From assembly GCF_037963835.1 (NCBI RefSeq), contig NZ_CP150145.1:4154001-4218000 (forward strand): a DNA stretch of 64,000 nt, written 5' to 3'. Shown here piece after piece: positions 49,963 through 59,086 of the stretch (its first letter is position 1; each line of letters opens with the position of its first letter). This DNA is from Paenibacillus sp. FSL H8-0332 (lineage in GTDB: Bacteria > Bacillota > Bacilli > Paenibacillales > Paenibacillaceae). Under the pieces are notes generated by a model. It was not told the DNA's origin. It made no database searches and worked only from the letters and a program-made list of their open reading frames with translations. The translations under genes and the position numbers were made by a program.

Positions 49963-50796
49963 TTAAACTCCATGGACATTTTTGCTGTTGAATTCGGAAG
50001 GGCTGATGCCTTCCATCCGTTTGAAGATCCGGCTGAAGTAGAATTCATCGGTGTACCCAAGCTCCCCGGCGATCTCTTTCACTTTTTTGCCGCTGCCTTC
50101 GAGGATCAGCTCCTTGGCCTTGTCCATTTTGATTCTGCTGAAGAACTCTATAGGGGAGTAGCCGGTAATTTCCTTGAACGCTCTGGACAAATATGCAGGC
50201 GACAGCTGTACCAGCCCGGCCAGCTCCGGCAAGGTGACTGTGGAGCAGACATGCTCCTGCATGTAACCGATGATCTTCTCTACCTTCAGGGAGGTGGAGT
50301 AATTCTGGTTATGCCGCTTGTTGTTCTGGTAAATGGCAATCAGGAGCTGCTGCAGTGCTGTCTTCGCGGCAAATTCATAACCCGGCAGCTTGGCATTCCA
50401 GACCTCAACCAGTTTGCTGAAGATCTCTTCAATCTGATAATAATCCTTCAGATCCTGTGCAGTATGCAGCGGGAGCGGCTCCGGCTGTTCTCCCAGAGTC
50501 CACTGCCCCTCCATCAGAAGTACCTGCGCATAACTGAAATGTACAGCCAGGAAGCAGAGCGGTTCCTCCAGCTCGAACTCTATCGAATGAAATACACCCG
50601 GGCGGATGTAGAACAGCATCCCTGCCCTGAACTGAAGCTTCTTATGATCCACCGTCACACTGCCCCGTCCCCCCGTGACGAGGATCAGTTCATGATGCTC
50701 AAGAGTCCGGGAGATTCTGTTCGAATAGATCCGGGTATCCTTGAATCTTCTGAAATTGCAGTAATGGATATGAAAAAAAAGCTGGTTGATGTTCAC
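49963..50796 (-). CDS. AraC-family transcriptional regulator with cupin domain
   Basis: A 277-residue regulator: N-terminal AraC-binding cupin (RTLEHHELILVTGGRGSV, GMLFYIRPGVFHSIEFE) and C-terminal double HTH (TLPELAGLVQLSPAYLSRAF, VKEIAGELGYTDEFYFSRIF) ending RMEGISPSEF. This is the classical sugar-responsive AraC layout. It starts away from the small membrane-protein gene at 50851 and 97 bases from the MFS gene start, so it may regulate either neighbour. GGGGAGG precedes the ATG. Confidence 0.88.
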   Translation of the reverse strand: MNINQLFFHIHYCNFRRFKDTRIYSNRISRTLEHHELILVTGGRGSVTVDHKKLQFRAGMLFYIRPGVFHSIEFELEEPLCFLAVHFSYAQVLLMEGQWTLGEQPEPLPLHTAQDLKDYYQIEEIFSKLVEVWNAKLPGYEFAAKTALQQLLIAIYQNNKRHNQNYSTSLKVEKIIGYMQEHVCSTVTLPELAGLVQLSPAYLSRAFKEITGYSPIEFFSRIKMDKAKELILEGSGKKVKEIAGELGYTDEFYFSRIFKRMEGISPSEFNSKNVHGV

Positions 50797-50850
50797 GTTG
50801 TGAAACCTCCCCTAACCCAAGTAACGTATTAGATACTAACGGCTAAACAT

Positions 50851-51120
50851 TTGAAACTTACTAAGGAGCTGGTTATCATCGGAACTTTTGCAGGAATCTT
50901 CTTCTTGCTATTTGGAATTGCAATCAACTTATTTGCCTTATATGTGCGCAGACACCCTACCTTCACCTGGCAGATGAGTGAGGGCTGGAAAACGAAAGGA
51001 GATAGTGAACCCAGTGACGCCTACATCAGCTCCATGCGCTTCAGAGGGGCAGTGGCCTTATGGATGGGGTCATTCGTCATGGTGATGGGGATATTGACAA
51101 TATGGAGTGCTCTCGGCTAA
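50851..51120 (+). CDS. small two-helix membrane protein (DUF6199-like)
   Basis: An 89-residue protein with helices at about residues 8-29 and 68-87. The loop RHPTFTWQMSEGWKTKGDSE followed by PSDAYISSMRFRG resembles the DUF6199 family of short membrane proteins of unknown role. The apparent start is TTG 50851 without a clear ribosome site; an AAGGAG lies within the frame (50863-50868) but no standard start codon follows it, so the true N-terminus is unsettled. No operon partner. Confidence 0.65.
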   Translation: MKLTKELVIIGTFAGIFFLLFGIAINLFALYVRRHPTFTWQMSEGWKTKGDSEPSDAYISSMRFRGAVALWMGSFVMVMGILTIWSALG

Positions 51121-51203
51121 TGGAATAGCGAGCTGCAATAATGTACTATAGCCATTCCCGGTCCCGGTGTATATTCATGGAACTACTTACACCGGAGGTC
51201 ATC

Positions 51204-51785
51204 ATGAATATCCTTTCTTTTATCATCTATTGTGTTGTGGTTACCTTCACACCCGGCCCGACCAATATTGTAATCCTCTCCTCTGTGCAGCACTATGGGG
51301 CCAGAAAAACAATGGGATACGTCGGCGGAGCCACACTCGCGTTCGGACTGCTTCTTGCCGCATCCGCGCTGCTGAACCGCCTGCTGGCGGGCATTCTCCC
51401 GCAGCTTCTCGGCGTCATGCAGATCATCGGCAGCCTGTATATGCTCTACCTTGCTTATCAGGTGTACAGGATGGGCCGTTCTGAAGCCGTGGGCCGACCG
51501 GCCTCCGGCTTCCTCTCCGGGCTGCTGATGCAATTCGCCAACCCGAAGGTGCTGCTGTTCACGCTGACTGTGATCCCAAGTTATGTTATGCCCTATTATA
51601 GCTCACCCGCAGCAGCCTTCCTTTTCGTCATAGTTATTACTGTGATCGGTTTCCTGGCCTTTACCGCCTGGGTTGTATTCGGCTCCATATTCAAGAGCTT
51701 TCTGCAGCGGCATCAGCGGGTGATGAATAGTATGATGGCTCTGTTTCTAGTATACTCTGCTGTAATGGTATCCGGTATTATATAG
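51204..51785 (+). CDS. LysE/RhtB-family amino-acid exporter
   Basis: A 193-residue, six-helix exporter of the LysE/RhtB family. The N-terminal marker TFTPGPTNIVILSSVQHYG is followed by KTMGYVGGATLAFG and LYMLYLAYQVYR; helix 4 region carries FANPKVLLFTLTVIPSYV. Start ATG 51204, five bases after GGAGG; the longer frame to 51141 is not used. Such proteins export amino acids or related metabolites. The AraC gene that follows after 7 bases probably controls or is controlled with it. Confidence 0.88.
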   Translation: MNILSFIIYCVVVTFTPGPTNIVILSSVQHYGARKTMGYVGGATLAFGLLLAASALLNRLLAGILPQLLGVMQIIGSLYMLYLAYQVYRMGRSEAVGRPASGFLSGLLMQFANPKVLLFTLTVIPSYVMPYYSSPAAAFLFVIVITVIGFLAFTAWVVFGSIFKSFLQRHQRVMNSMMALFLVYSAVMVSGII

Positions 51786-51792
51786 AGCGGCG

Positions 51793-52575
51793 GTGATTCA
51801 AGTGGAGCAATTCAATTATAAAAAGTCAGCAGAGATCCTCGCCTTATCGGCCAGCATGACGGATTTCACCTACAAAAAGCATTGCCACGAAGAATACGCC
51901 GTCGGCGTTACCCTGCGCGGCATTCAGCAATATACACTGGACGGCAGCTTCCAGGCTTCCCACAGGAATGGGGTTATGCTGTTCAACCCGGAGCAGATTC
52001 ATGACGGCAGCTCTTATGACCGGACAGGCATTGACTACGTCATGCTGTATATCAAGCCTGACCTGATGGCAGAGCTTCTGGGCCAACAGGAACTGCGCTT
52101 CACCACTCCGATCGTCTATGACAGGGAGCTGGCACATTGCATCTGTAACCTCAGTCACGCTGTCCAGAGCGGGGCCGACGAGTCACTTAGCAGCGAGCTG
52201 CTTATCCGGCTGGTCAACCGCTTGTCCCATACGGAAATACAGACGCCGCGGCGGATTAACAATGCTTTTGTCAACAAAGCCAAAGAAATGATGTACTGCA
52301 GCCTGGACCAGGTACTGAAGCTCGACGACCTCGCACGGGAGTTCAACCTATCCAAATACCAGTTCATCCGCGAGTTCAAAGCCCATACCGGAACCTCACC
52401 CTATCAATTCTTCCTGAACTGCAAGGTCGAACACGCCAAGCAATTCATCGAGAAGAACAGGGACATCTATTCCGCTGTAGCAGACTACGGCTTCACAGAC
52501 CTGACCCATCTGAACCGTCATTTCAAAAGTGTCTTCGGCATCACGGCTTATGAATATATGTTGCAGTTGGGCTAA
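51793..52575 (+). CDS. AraC-family transcriptional regulator (LysE-linked)
   Basis: A 260-residue regulator with an N-terminal cupin (MTDFTYKKHCHEEYAVGVTL, LFNPEQIHDG) and a C-terminal double HTH (LKLDDLAREFNLSKYQFIRE, YSAVADYGFTDLTHLNRHF) ending KSVFGITAYEY. AraC proteins with this layout often sit next to LysE exporters and regulate them. Start is GTG 51793, or possibly GTG 51802; neither has a clear Shine-Dalgarno site. It lies 7 bases after the LysE gene, so they are one operon. Confidence 0.87.
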   Translation: MIQVEQFNYKKSAEILALSASMTDFTYKKHCHEEYAVGVTLRGIQQYTLDGSFQASHRNGVMLFNPEQIHDGSSYDRTGIDYVMLYIKPDLMAELLGQQELRFTTPIVYDRELAHCICNLSHAVQSGADESLSSELLIRLVNRLSHTEIQTPRRINNAFVNKAKEMMYCSLDQVLKLDDLAREFNLSKYQFIREFKAHTGTSPYQFFLNCKVEHAKQFIEKNRDIYSAVADYGFTDLTHLNRHFKSVFGITAYEYMLQLG

Positions 52576-52624
52576 CAGGCACGGTCATTTGATGCATTTC
52601 GTTATCTGTGATAGAAATACAAAC

Positions 52625-52672
52625 AAGGAAGGGCCGCCCTCGTCATTCTCATGACTTGGACAGCCCTTCCTT
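52625..52672. terminator. terminator hairpin shared by convergent genes
   Basis: AAGGAAGGGC pairs with GCCCTTCCTT around a 28-base loop, between the AraC gene and the SLH protein gene. T-rich tails are short on both strands. Confidence 0.75.
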
Positions 52673-52693
52673 TGTAAGCCTACTACTGTATAC

Positions 52694-55600
52694 CTACTGC
52701 TTGATAATCATCTCGCCGTCTTCCGGCCGGCTTGTATAGCTGTGATCCCGAGAAGCTTCCTCAATCTGATGGAACGCCCAGTGGATCATCGGCACGTCGG
52801 ACCATACTGGCACGGTCTCACCGTACAGCGGTCCTCTTTCCAGAATCCGGTTGAACACAGTAACTCCCTCGGCACGGGTCAAAGCCTTGTCCGGCTGGAA
52901 GCTGCCATTCAGCATCCCTTCCATATAACCGGCCTCTTTCGTTTGGCCGATTGCCTTCTCCGCCCAATGACCAAGAGCGTCGTTATAGCTGTGTTCTCCT
53001 GTACCTGAGAGTGCTTTCCAGCGCGCAATGATGACTGCCATTTCCGCTCTGGTAATGCTCTGCTCCGGTCTGAAGCTTCCGTCTGTCATGCCCTTCATCA
53101 GTCCGGCACCTGTGACCTGACGGATAGCTTCTGCTGCCCAGTGGCTGCCTGAGACATCCGAATATTGGGCTGCGTTTGCACCTTGCAGCGCCAGCACCCG
53201 GTATAGAATCATGGCTACCTGCGCTCTGGTCAGCGCGTTCTCCGGCTTAAACGTTCCGTCCGGCATACCGACCATATAAGCGCTATGGCTTCCGGCAGCT
53301 CCGTTGTCCAGATTAAGAATAGTGAAGGTGCTGAACTTCCCGATGGTGAAGGACAATCCCAGCTTGTTGTCACCATATGCTACAATTGCGGGCTTCACCA
53401 ATTCCCGTTCTCCGTCGCTGTGCTCAATGAACACGGCCAGCTTCGACAGATAAGCTGCTTTTGCGCTTGCCTCTGCCGGTACATGACTGCTGTCGAGCGG
53501 CAGGGTGATTGTTACCGGGCGGCTTGTCATATTGGTTTCAATCGTTATTGGACGATCTACCACATAGACGTTGCCATTGTTCAGTGCCTTGCGGACAATC
53601 TGCTCCGTTCTGGCGCGTTCCTCTACCAGCTTGCGCTCGCTTTCCTGTTTGACAGGAATGAGGTGGAAATACAGATTCGGGTTCAGGCCGCTAAGCGAAG
53701 CATTCGGAATAGTAATCATTCCGTTGTCCGTATAGATTTCCAGGTTTAGACCTGCGTCTTGTACGGCCTTCACTGCCGCATCCGGCAGCTCCACCCGGAC
53801 ATCTTTTACAATGTCCTGTTTGTCCGGTATGAGAATACGCACGCTTGGCGAATGGGCTGCCAAGGTCTTTTCAACCGCTTCAAGTGCTTTGGCAGTTGTA
53901 AATGTCACTTTATCGCTTTTGCTGCCATCGTTATTCGTTGTTCTTTCAATCTCTGTTTTTGCAACAATTCCATAGCCAATGGCCTCAACATCTACTGTTA
54001 TTCTCTCTATTACCGGTAGGGCCGGTGCAGGTGTATTAGAAGGGACATAAGGCGTCTGCGAAGGCTCACTAGGTACAAAAGGCGCGGATTGCCGTCTCAC
54101 GGTAACCGTGTACGTTTTTTCGCTGCCGTCCTTTTCCAGAACTACGATGGTTACGGTATTATCGCCTACATTCAGTGTCACCGCAGCACTTGCTTGCCCG
54201 GTCCCGGCAGCCTGGCCGTTAACCGTAATGGCTGCGCCCGGATGAGCAGCTGCCAATGTCAGTTGAAGCTCGGAGACATTGTACTCCACGTTAAGACTGT
54301 ATTCGTACACGCTCGCCGTCACATTGGGGTGAATTTCACCAGCCGATGGCGTAATGCTTGCCAGACCGCTCTTTGGAACCAATGCCCGATAAGCCGCCTG
54401 CAATGCTTCCAGTGCAGCGTCCACCTCCGCCTGCGTGGCAGTGGCGCTTGCCAGTACTGCTTGCGCGTCGGTCAGCTTGGACTCGTAGCTCGCCCAGCTT
54501 GCTGGCGTGTAGGTCTCCTTGTCCAGAATAGCGGACAAGTCCACTTCCGCTTGCAGCTTGCTCTTGTCCACCACTGGTACCACAGGCACTTCCACCAGCG
54601 CTTCACGCGCTACCGTCAGTTCTGCCAGTGCCGTGTCCACTTCGACTTGCGTAGCCGTCGCACTACCCAGCACCGCTTGCGCGGTGCTCAGCTTGGACGC
54701 ATAACTCGTCCAGCTTCCAGACGTGTAGTCTTCCTCTTCCAGCGTGGAAGACTGATCCACTTCCGCTTGCAGCTTGCTCTTATCCACCACTGGTTTCAGC
54801 ACCAGCGCTTCACGCGCTACCGTCAGTTCTGCCAGTGCTGCGTCCACTTCGGCCTGCGTGGCCGTGGCGTTACCCAGCACTGCTTGCGCCGTGGTCAGCT
54901 TGGACGCATAATCCGTCCAGCTTCCAGGTGTGTAGTCTTCCTCATACAATGTGGAAGACAAATCCACTTCCGCTTGCAGCTTGCTCTTGTCCACAACTGG
55001 CTTCAGCACCAGCGCTTCACGTGCTGCCGTCAGCTCCGCCAGTGCTGCGTCCACCTCGGCTTGCGTGGCCGTGGCGTTACCCAGCACCGCTTCCGCGGTA
55101 GTCAGCTTGGACGCATAATCCGTCCAGCTTCCCGTTGTGTAGTCTTCCTCGTCCAACGTGGAAGACAGGTCCACTTCCGCTTGCAGCTTGCTCTTGTCCA
55201 CGACTGGCTTCAGCACCAGCGCTTCACGCGCTGTCGTCAGTTCTGCCAGCGCCGTGTCCACTTCGGCTTGCGTAGCCGTCGCACTTGCCAGCACCGCTTG
55301 CGCAGTGGTCAGCTTGGACTCATAACTCGTCCAGCTTCCCGTTGTGTAGTCTTCCTCAGCCAATGTGGAAGACAAATCCACTTCCGCTTGCAGCTTGCTC
55401 TTGTCTGGCTTCAGCACCAGCGCTTCACGCACTGCTGTCAGCTCTGCCAGCGCCGTGTCCACTTCTGCCTGCGTAGCCGTCGAGCTTCCCAGCACCACTT
55501 GCGCAGTGGTCAGCTTGGACTCATAACTCGTCCAGCTTCCATTTGTGTAGTCTTCCTCATCTAGCGTGGAAGACAAATCCACTTCCGCTTGCAGCTTGCT

Positions 55601-58429
55601 CTTGTCCACGACTGGCTTCAGCACCAGCGCTTCACGCGCTGCGGTTAGCTCCGCCAGAGCCGCGTCCACTTCTGTCTGCGTAGCCGTCGCGCTTGACAGC
55701 ACTGCTTGCGCAGTGGTCAGCTTGGACGCATAATCCGTCCAGCTTCCAGTTGTGTAGTCTTCCTCATCCAGCGTGGAAGACAAATCCACTTCCGCTTGCA
55801 GCTTGCTCTTGTCTGGTTTCAGCACCAGCGCTTCCCGCGCTGCCGTCAGCTCCGCCAGTGCCGTGTCCACTTCCGCTTGCGTAGCAGTCGCACTGCCCAG
55901 CACCGCTTGCGCAGTGGTCAGCTTGGACGCATAGCTCGTCCAGCTTCCAGTTGTGTAGTCTTCCTCATCCAGCGTGGAAGACAAATCCACTTCCGCTTGC
56001 AGCTTGCTCTTGTCTGGTTTCAGCACCAGCGCTTCACGCGCTGTCGTCAGCTCCGCCAGTGCTGCGTCCACTTCGGCCTGCGTGGCAGTCGCGCTCGCCA
56101 GCACCGCTTGTGCGGTGGTCAGCTTGGACTCGTAACTCGTCCAGCTTCCAGTCGTGTAGTCTTCCTCGTTCAGCCCGGAAGACAAGTCCACTTCCGCTTG
56201 CAGCTTGCTCTTGTCTACTACAGAAATCGTTTTGGAGGCCATGTTGGTTTTTCCGTTTTTGGCCGAAGTCACTTCTACCGTGTATTTGCCATACGGCAGT
56301 GCCTCTTCCGGCTCAAAGCTCCAGGTACCATCGGCTTTTACAGTTACTGTCGGGGTTCCGATGGGTTTTCCGTCTTCATCTTTGATGATGGCCGTTACCG
56401 TAGCTCCGGGATCTGTCGTCCCCTGGAACTCCGGCGTGGTATCAGTTACCACCTCACCGCCAGGAGCTGTAATAACAAGTGTCGGCGCCGGAACGTTAAC
56501 CGTGATTCCCTTGGATGCAACCGCAGACTTGCCCCCCTTGGTGGCTGTCGCCTCAATAGTGTACTCCCCATCTTGTAAGTTGGCGCCCGGGGTGAATGAC
56601 CACTTCCCATCCGCTTCAACAACGGCATTTCCGCCTGCGCCAGTCACGATCTGTCCGTCCTTATCCTTGATTACAATTGCTACGGCAGAACCCTCTTCAG
56701 CCTCTCCTGTAATCTCAGGTTTAGGTACATTGACCGGACTCCCCACAGGCTGGGTGATCCTAAGTGAATCAATGAATTGATCCCTTGGACTCACCGTAAA
56801 CGGCTTAGCAGGGGCTCCGTAAGTGCTCTTGAGCGAACCCGTGCCATCATAGGCTACGTTCACCGTTTTCCCTTTAACATCCGTTCCCTCAGGCAACGTC
56901 AAAATCAGCTTCTTAGGATCGGCAGGGTCCACTCTGTAGGAGATGCTCCCGATAGGTACGGCTGTGTCTGCGATCTGAACACTGAAGCCACTCAAATTAC
57001 CCGTTGCCATCTCCTGGTCGAAAGTGAGTACGATCTCATGTCCACCCGCCGCAACTTGTTCGAGCAAGCCCTCTTGTAGTTCAGGAGCCTCCGCTGCAAA
57101 AGTGAAGAATTGTCCATCCTTCAACGTTACTTTCACAGCATAGTGAGGTACGTTGCCGAGTGTGATCGGACTTAATTCGTATTCAGTAGCTTGTGCGAAG
57201 TCGGTGTCCGTATCGCTCACCAGCAGCTTGACCGTTTCCGGGGCAGCCGTTGCCGGAATGGCAATCTCCACCTCTCCCACACTTCCGTTATTCTGAACCT
57301 TCCAGATCCGTTCGGCCTGATACCAATCCGTCGAGCCAAGCTGTCCGGTGAACTTAACCGGTTTGCCGTTATCCCCCCAGATCAGATATTGTCCGTTTGC
57401 AAGTACAGCTGTATTTCCACTGTTTGCTTCAGCAAGCCCAGCCAGACCAATCGCCACTTGTGTATCTTTATTAATGCTTCGGCTTTGCTTCTGGTCCAAC
57501 TCTTCCAGATTGTCTTTGCCGAGCCCCGCCACATTGTGATGATACGCCGCATTGGCTGTTTTGTTCCACAAGAGAGCACCATCTGTACCGATATAATCAT
57601 GGTTTAAGGTGATGCCGTATTTTACAGCAAGATATGTCTCAATCTTCGCTGCATCAGTGCTTGTAATGGTATCATATAGAATAATTTCCGCTACTTCCGC
57701 ATTAAGCCCGGACCAGTTATACTGAGCGGACGCATTTGTAGCTCCAATAGACGGGGTGAAGGAGAAGGCTGGAAAAACACTCCTTGTAACAGTTGTATTT
57801 TTCCCGTCAATACTGGCGGTATGGCCCGGTGCTCCTATTTGATAATTTACAAGCTGGTGCCTGTCCCGAATCGTCGAAGCGACATAAGAGTATACATTTG
57901 CTTCACCCGGACCTGTACTTACACTATTACCGTAGCCGCCCATCACAATTACACCGTTAGAGGGCTTCTGGTCTGAGCTGCCAACGAGAGCCCCTGCACT
58001 TCCATCCTCCGGCCATTTATACACCGTATACCCTGACCGGAATGTAATCGCTTTGTCACCCAGTAGCTTCGCCGACGAATTATAATGATATGCGCTTAAA
58101 GGATTCGCAAATTTCACACTCGGATTGAAGTTCACTCCGCTTTCATTGTACTGCGGAACTTTTGCCCCATTCGGAAGATCGAGCGTGAACGCTACAGGGT
58201 TCGGAGAACGATCCTCCCAGCCTGTTAATCCTCCATTTGCAGCCGACGCGCCATCATCCGCCTTCAGCCATAATACCGGCTCCTGAACACTGCCTCCCGG
58301 AGCTCCGCTGGCAGCTTGTACCTTCGACGGTGCAACTGCTGCAGAGAAACCGCTGGCCACCAGTGTCAGCGACAGCAAGGCTTTCGCCGGCCTGCTCCAC
58401 CAGCCTTTTCGTTTTGCATGAGATTCCAT
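52694..58429 (-). CDS. giant SLH-anchored surface protein with nine FIVAR repeats
   Basis: A 1,911-residue cell-surface protein. The start is ATG 58429; longer frame to 58594 lacks a ribosome site. Signal peptide to about residue 40 (ALLSLTLVASGFSAAVA then VQA). Residues about 50-290 form a concanavalin/DUF8202-like domain with LNAEVAEIILYDTITSTDA and LAVKYGITLNHDYIGTDG, a pattern common in Bacteroidota adhesins. Then Ig-like and bacterial Ig modules (about 450-735), nine FIVAR repeats (739-1352), a cadherin-like beta domain (1353-1450), a linker domain (1470-1710) and three SLH domains (about 1713-1885) that bind secondary wall polymer. Probably an adhesin or matrix protein. Expression may be controlled by the long leader upstream. 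Confidence 0.9.
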   Translation of the reverse strand: MESHAKRKGWWSRPAKALLSLTLVASGFSAAVAPSKVQAASGAPGGSVQEPVLWLKADDGASAANGGLTGWEDRSPNPVAFTLDLPNGAKVPQYNESGVNFNPSVKFANPLSAYHYNSSAKLLGDKAITFRSGYTVYKWPEDGSAGALVGSSDQKPSNGVIVMGGYGNSVSTGPGEANVYSYVASTIRDRHQLVNYQIGAPGHTASIDGKNTTVTRSVFPAFSFTPSIGATNASAQYNWSGLNAEVAEIILYDTITSTDAAKIETYLAVKYGITLNHDYIGTDGALLWNKTANAAYHHNVAGLGKDNLEELDQKQSRSINKDTQVAIGLAGLAEANSGNTAVLANGQYLIWGDNGKPVKFTGQLGSTDWYQAERIWKVQNNGSVGEVEIAIPATAAPETVKLLVSDTDTDFAQATEYELSPITLGNVPHYAVKVTLKDGQFFTFAAEAPELQEGLLEQVAAGGHEIVLTFDQEMATGNLSGFSVQIADTAVPIGSISYRVDPADPKKLILTLPEGTDVKGKTVNVAYDGTGSLKSTYGAPAKPFTVSPRDQFIDSLRITQPVGSPVNVPKPEITGEAEEGSAVAIVIKDKDGQIVTGAGGNAVVEADGKWSFTPGANLQDGEYTIEATATKGGKSAVASKGITVNVPAPTLVITAPGGEVVTDTTPEFQGTTDPGATVTAIIKDEDGKPIGTPTVTVKADGTWSFEPEEALPYGKYTVEVTSAKNGKTNMASKTISVVDKSKLQAEVDLSSGLNEEDYTTGSWTSYESKLTTAQAVLASATATQAEVDAALAELTTAREALVLKPDKSKLQAEVDLSSTLDEEDYTTGSWTSYASKLTTAQAVLGSATATQAEVDTALAELTAAREALVLKPDKSKLQAEVDLSSTLDEEDYTTGSWTDYASKLTTAQAVLSSATATQTEVDAALAELTAAREALVLKPVVDKSKLQAEVDLSSTLDEEDYTNGSWTSYESKLTTAQVVLGSSTATQAEVDTALAELTAVREALVLKPDKSKLQAEVDLSSTLAEEDYTTGSWTSYESKLTTAQAVLASATATQAEVDTALAELTTAREALVLKPVVDKSKLQAEVDLSSTLDEEDYTTGSWTDYASKLTTAEAVLGNATATQAEVDAALAELTAAREALVLKPVVDKSKLQAEVDLSSTLYEEDYTPGSWTDYASKLTTAQAVLGNATATQAEVDAALAELTVAREALVLKPVVDKSKLQAEVDQSSTLEEEDYTSGSWTSYASKLSTAQAVLGSATATQVEVDTALAELTVAREALVEVPVVPVVDKSKLQAEVDLSAILDKETYTPASWASYESKLTDAQAVLASATATQAEVDAALEALQAAYRALVPKSGLASITPSAGEIHPNVTASVYEYSLNVEYNVSELQLTLAAAHPGAAITVNGQAAGTGQASAAVTLNVGDNTVTIVVLEKDGSEKTYTVTVRRQSAPFVPSEPSQTPYVPSNTPAPALPVIERITVDVEAIGYGIVAKTEIERTTNNDGSKSDKVTFTTAKALEAVEKTLAAHSPSVRILIPDKQDIVKDVRVELPDAAVKAVQDAGLNLEIYTDNGMITIPNASLSGLNPNLYFHLIPVKQESERKLVEERARTEQIVRKALNNGNVYVVDRPITIETNMTSRPVTITLPLDSSHVPAEASAKAAYLSKLAVFIEHSDGERELVKPAIVAYGDNKLGLSFTIGKFSTFTILNLDNGAAGSHSAYMVGMPDGTFKPENALTRAQVAMILYRVLALQGANAAQYSDVSGSHWAAEAIRQVTGAGLMKGMTDGSFRPEQSITRAEMAVIIARWKALSGTGEHSYNDALGHWAEKAIGQTKEAGYMEGMLNGSFQPDKALTRAEGVTVFNRILERGPLYGETVPVWSDVPMIHWAFHQIEEASRDHSYTSRPEDGEMIIKQ
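54371..56214 (-). repeat. nine tandem FIVAR repeats, 201-216 bp each
   Basis: Each unit begins DKSKLQAEVD and ends REALVLKP or a variant, 67-72 codons. Units 2-7 are nearly identical at protein level and highly similar at DNA level; units 1, 8 and 9 are more divergent, as in arrays grown from the middle. Repeat number is likely to vary between strains. Confidence 0.95.
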
Positions 58430-58810
58430 TTTTAACTTTCCGCCCCTTCTATAGTCCTTGTCTACAACTCGAGGAGCTAAAAGGCAGACGGTTCCTTTTG
58501 GTAAATCACCATCTCGAGTTCCAAACAGAACTCTTTGTAATAGAAATACAAGTCTGGCCATTCGAAATCTGCAAATTTCTGAATCCATATGCAAGCTATG
58601 CTATCTTCCGTCAACAACAGTGCTGTCCTCTTCACTACCAACACTCTAAGATCGCTCTCTGAGTCCCTCCTTTGGCTTGCCATATAAGAACTGCTGACAG
58701 TCTGTCAGACTGCTCAAGGGGAGAAAGCTGACGTTCAATCCCTGCATTCAACAGGCGCCAGTTCCCGGACCTAAGCTATCCTGGCACACAGAGTTGTGCC
58801 TCCAATCATG
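58430..58810 (-). other. long, hairpin-rich 5' leader of the SLH protein gene
   Basis: Between a candidate promoter and the ATG lie about 370 bases with no credible gene. On the minus strand the first 120 bases hold several stems: GGCACA/TGTGCC with an ACTC-type loop, a nested stem CTGGCGCCTG…CAGG…CGTCAG, and CTGACAG-A-CTGTCAG. No GEMM c-di-GMP, T-box, SAM or other riboswitch core is recognised. A 68-codon frame (58477-58683) inside has no ribosome site. Confidence 0.5.
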
Positions 58811-58839
58811 TTAATAAGCTCATGTGAACAAAATCTGAA
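58811..58839 (-). promoter_or_regulatory. candidate promoter of the SLH protein gene
   Basis: On the minus strand TTCAGA, 17-base spacer, TATTAA. Each hexamer matches the sigma-A consensus at four of six positions. Confidence 0.4.
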
Positions 58840-58980
58840 CATTTTCGACAAAACATTGGTTTTCTATGCCAAAATTTCATAGAATCCTATGAAATATGCG
58901 TTAAAACACCGGAAAATGATTATAAATATATTTTTGTCAGTTATTTTTATCACATCTGCCGGCAAAGCTTTTTTACAGAC

Positions 58981-59018
58981 AAAAACTCCGGCAGTCCGCA
59001 TAAATGCAGAGCCGGAGT
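58981..59018 (-). terminator. intrinsic terminator of the hypothetical membrane protein gene
   Basis: On the minus strand ACTCCGGC pairs with GCCGGAGT (18-base loop) and is followed by TTTTTG, 69 bases after the stop at 59087. Confidence 0.75.
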
Positions 59019-59086
59019 CTTCGTCATTCTTCCATATTATCAATATCAGAGCTAACCACTCTGCGCCAATCCTACACTTGAATGGT

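Noticed and set aside
54089..55564. 491-codon plus-strand frame opposite the SLH protein gene
   Set aside because: Its periodic QLALVH/FRLQ pattern is the antisense of the FIVAR repeats; no ribosome site or sensible composition.
54371..56214. Possible CRISPR-like array because of regular repeats
   Set aside because: The period (about 200 bp) is coding, without short repeat-spacer structure; it encodes protein domains.
58477..58683. 68-codon frame in the SLH leader as a small gene
   Set aside because: No ribosome site at its ATG and no protein-like pattern.
58430..58810. c-di-GMP (GEMM) or other known riboswitch in the SLH leader
   Set aside because: The conserved cores of GEMM-I/II, T-box, SAM, cobalamin and ydaO classes were not found; reported only as unclassified structured leader.
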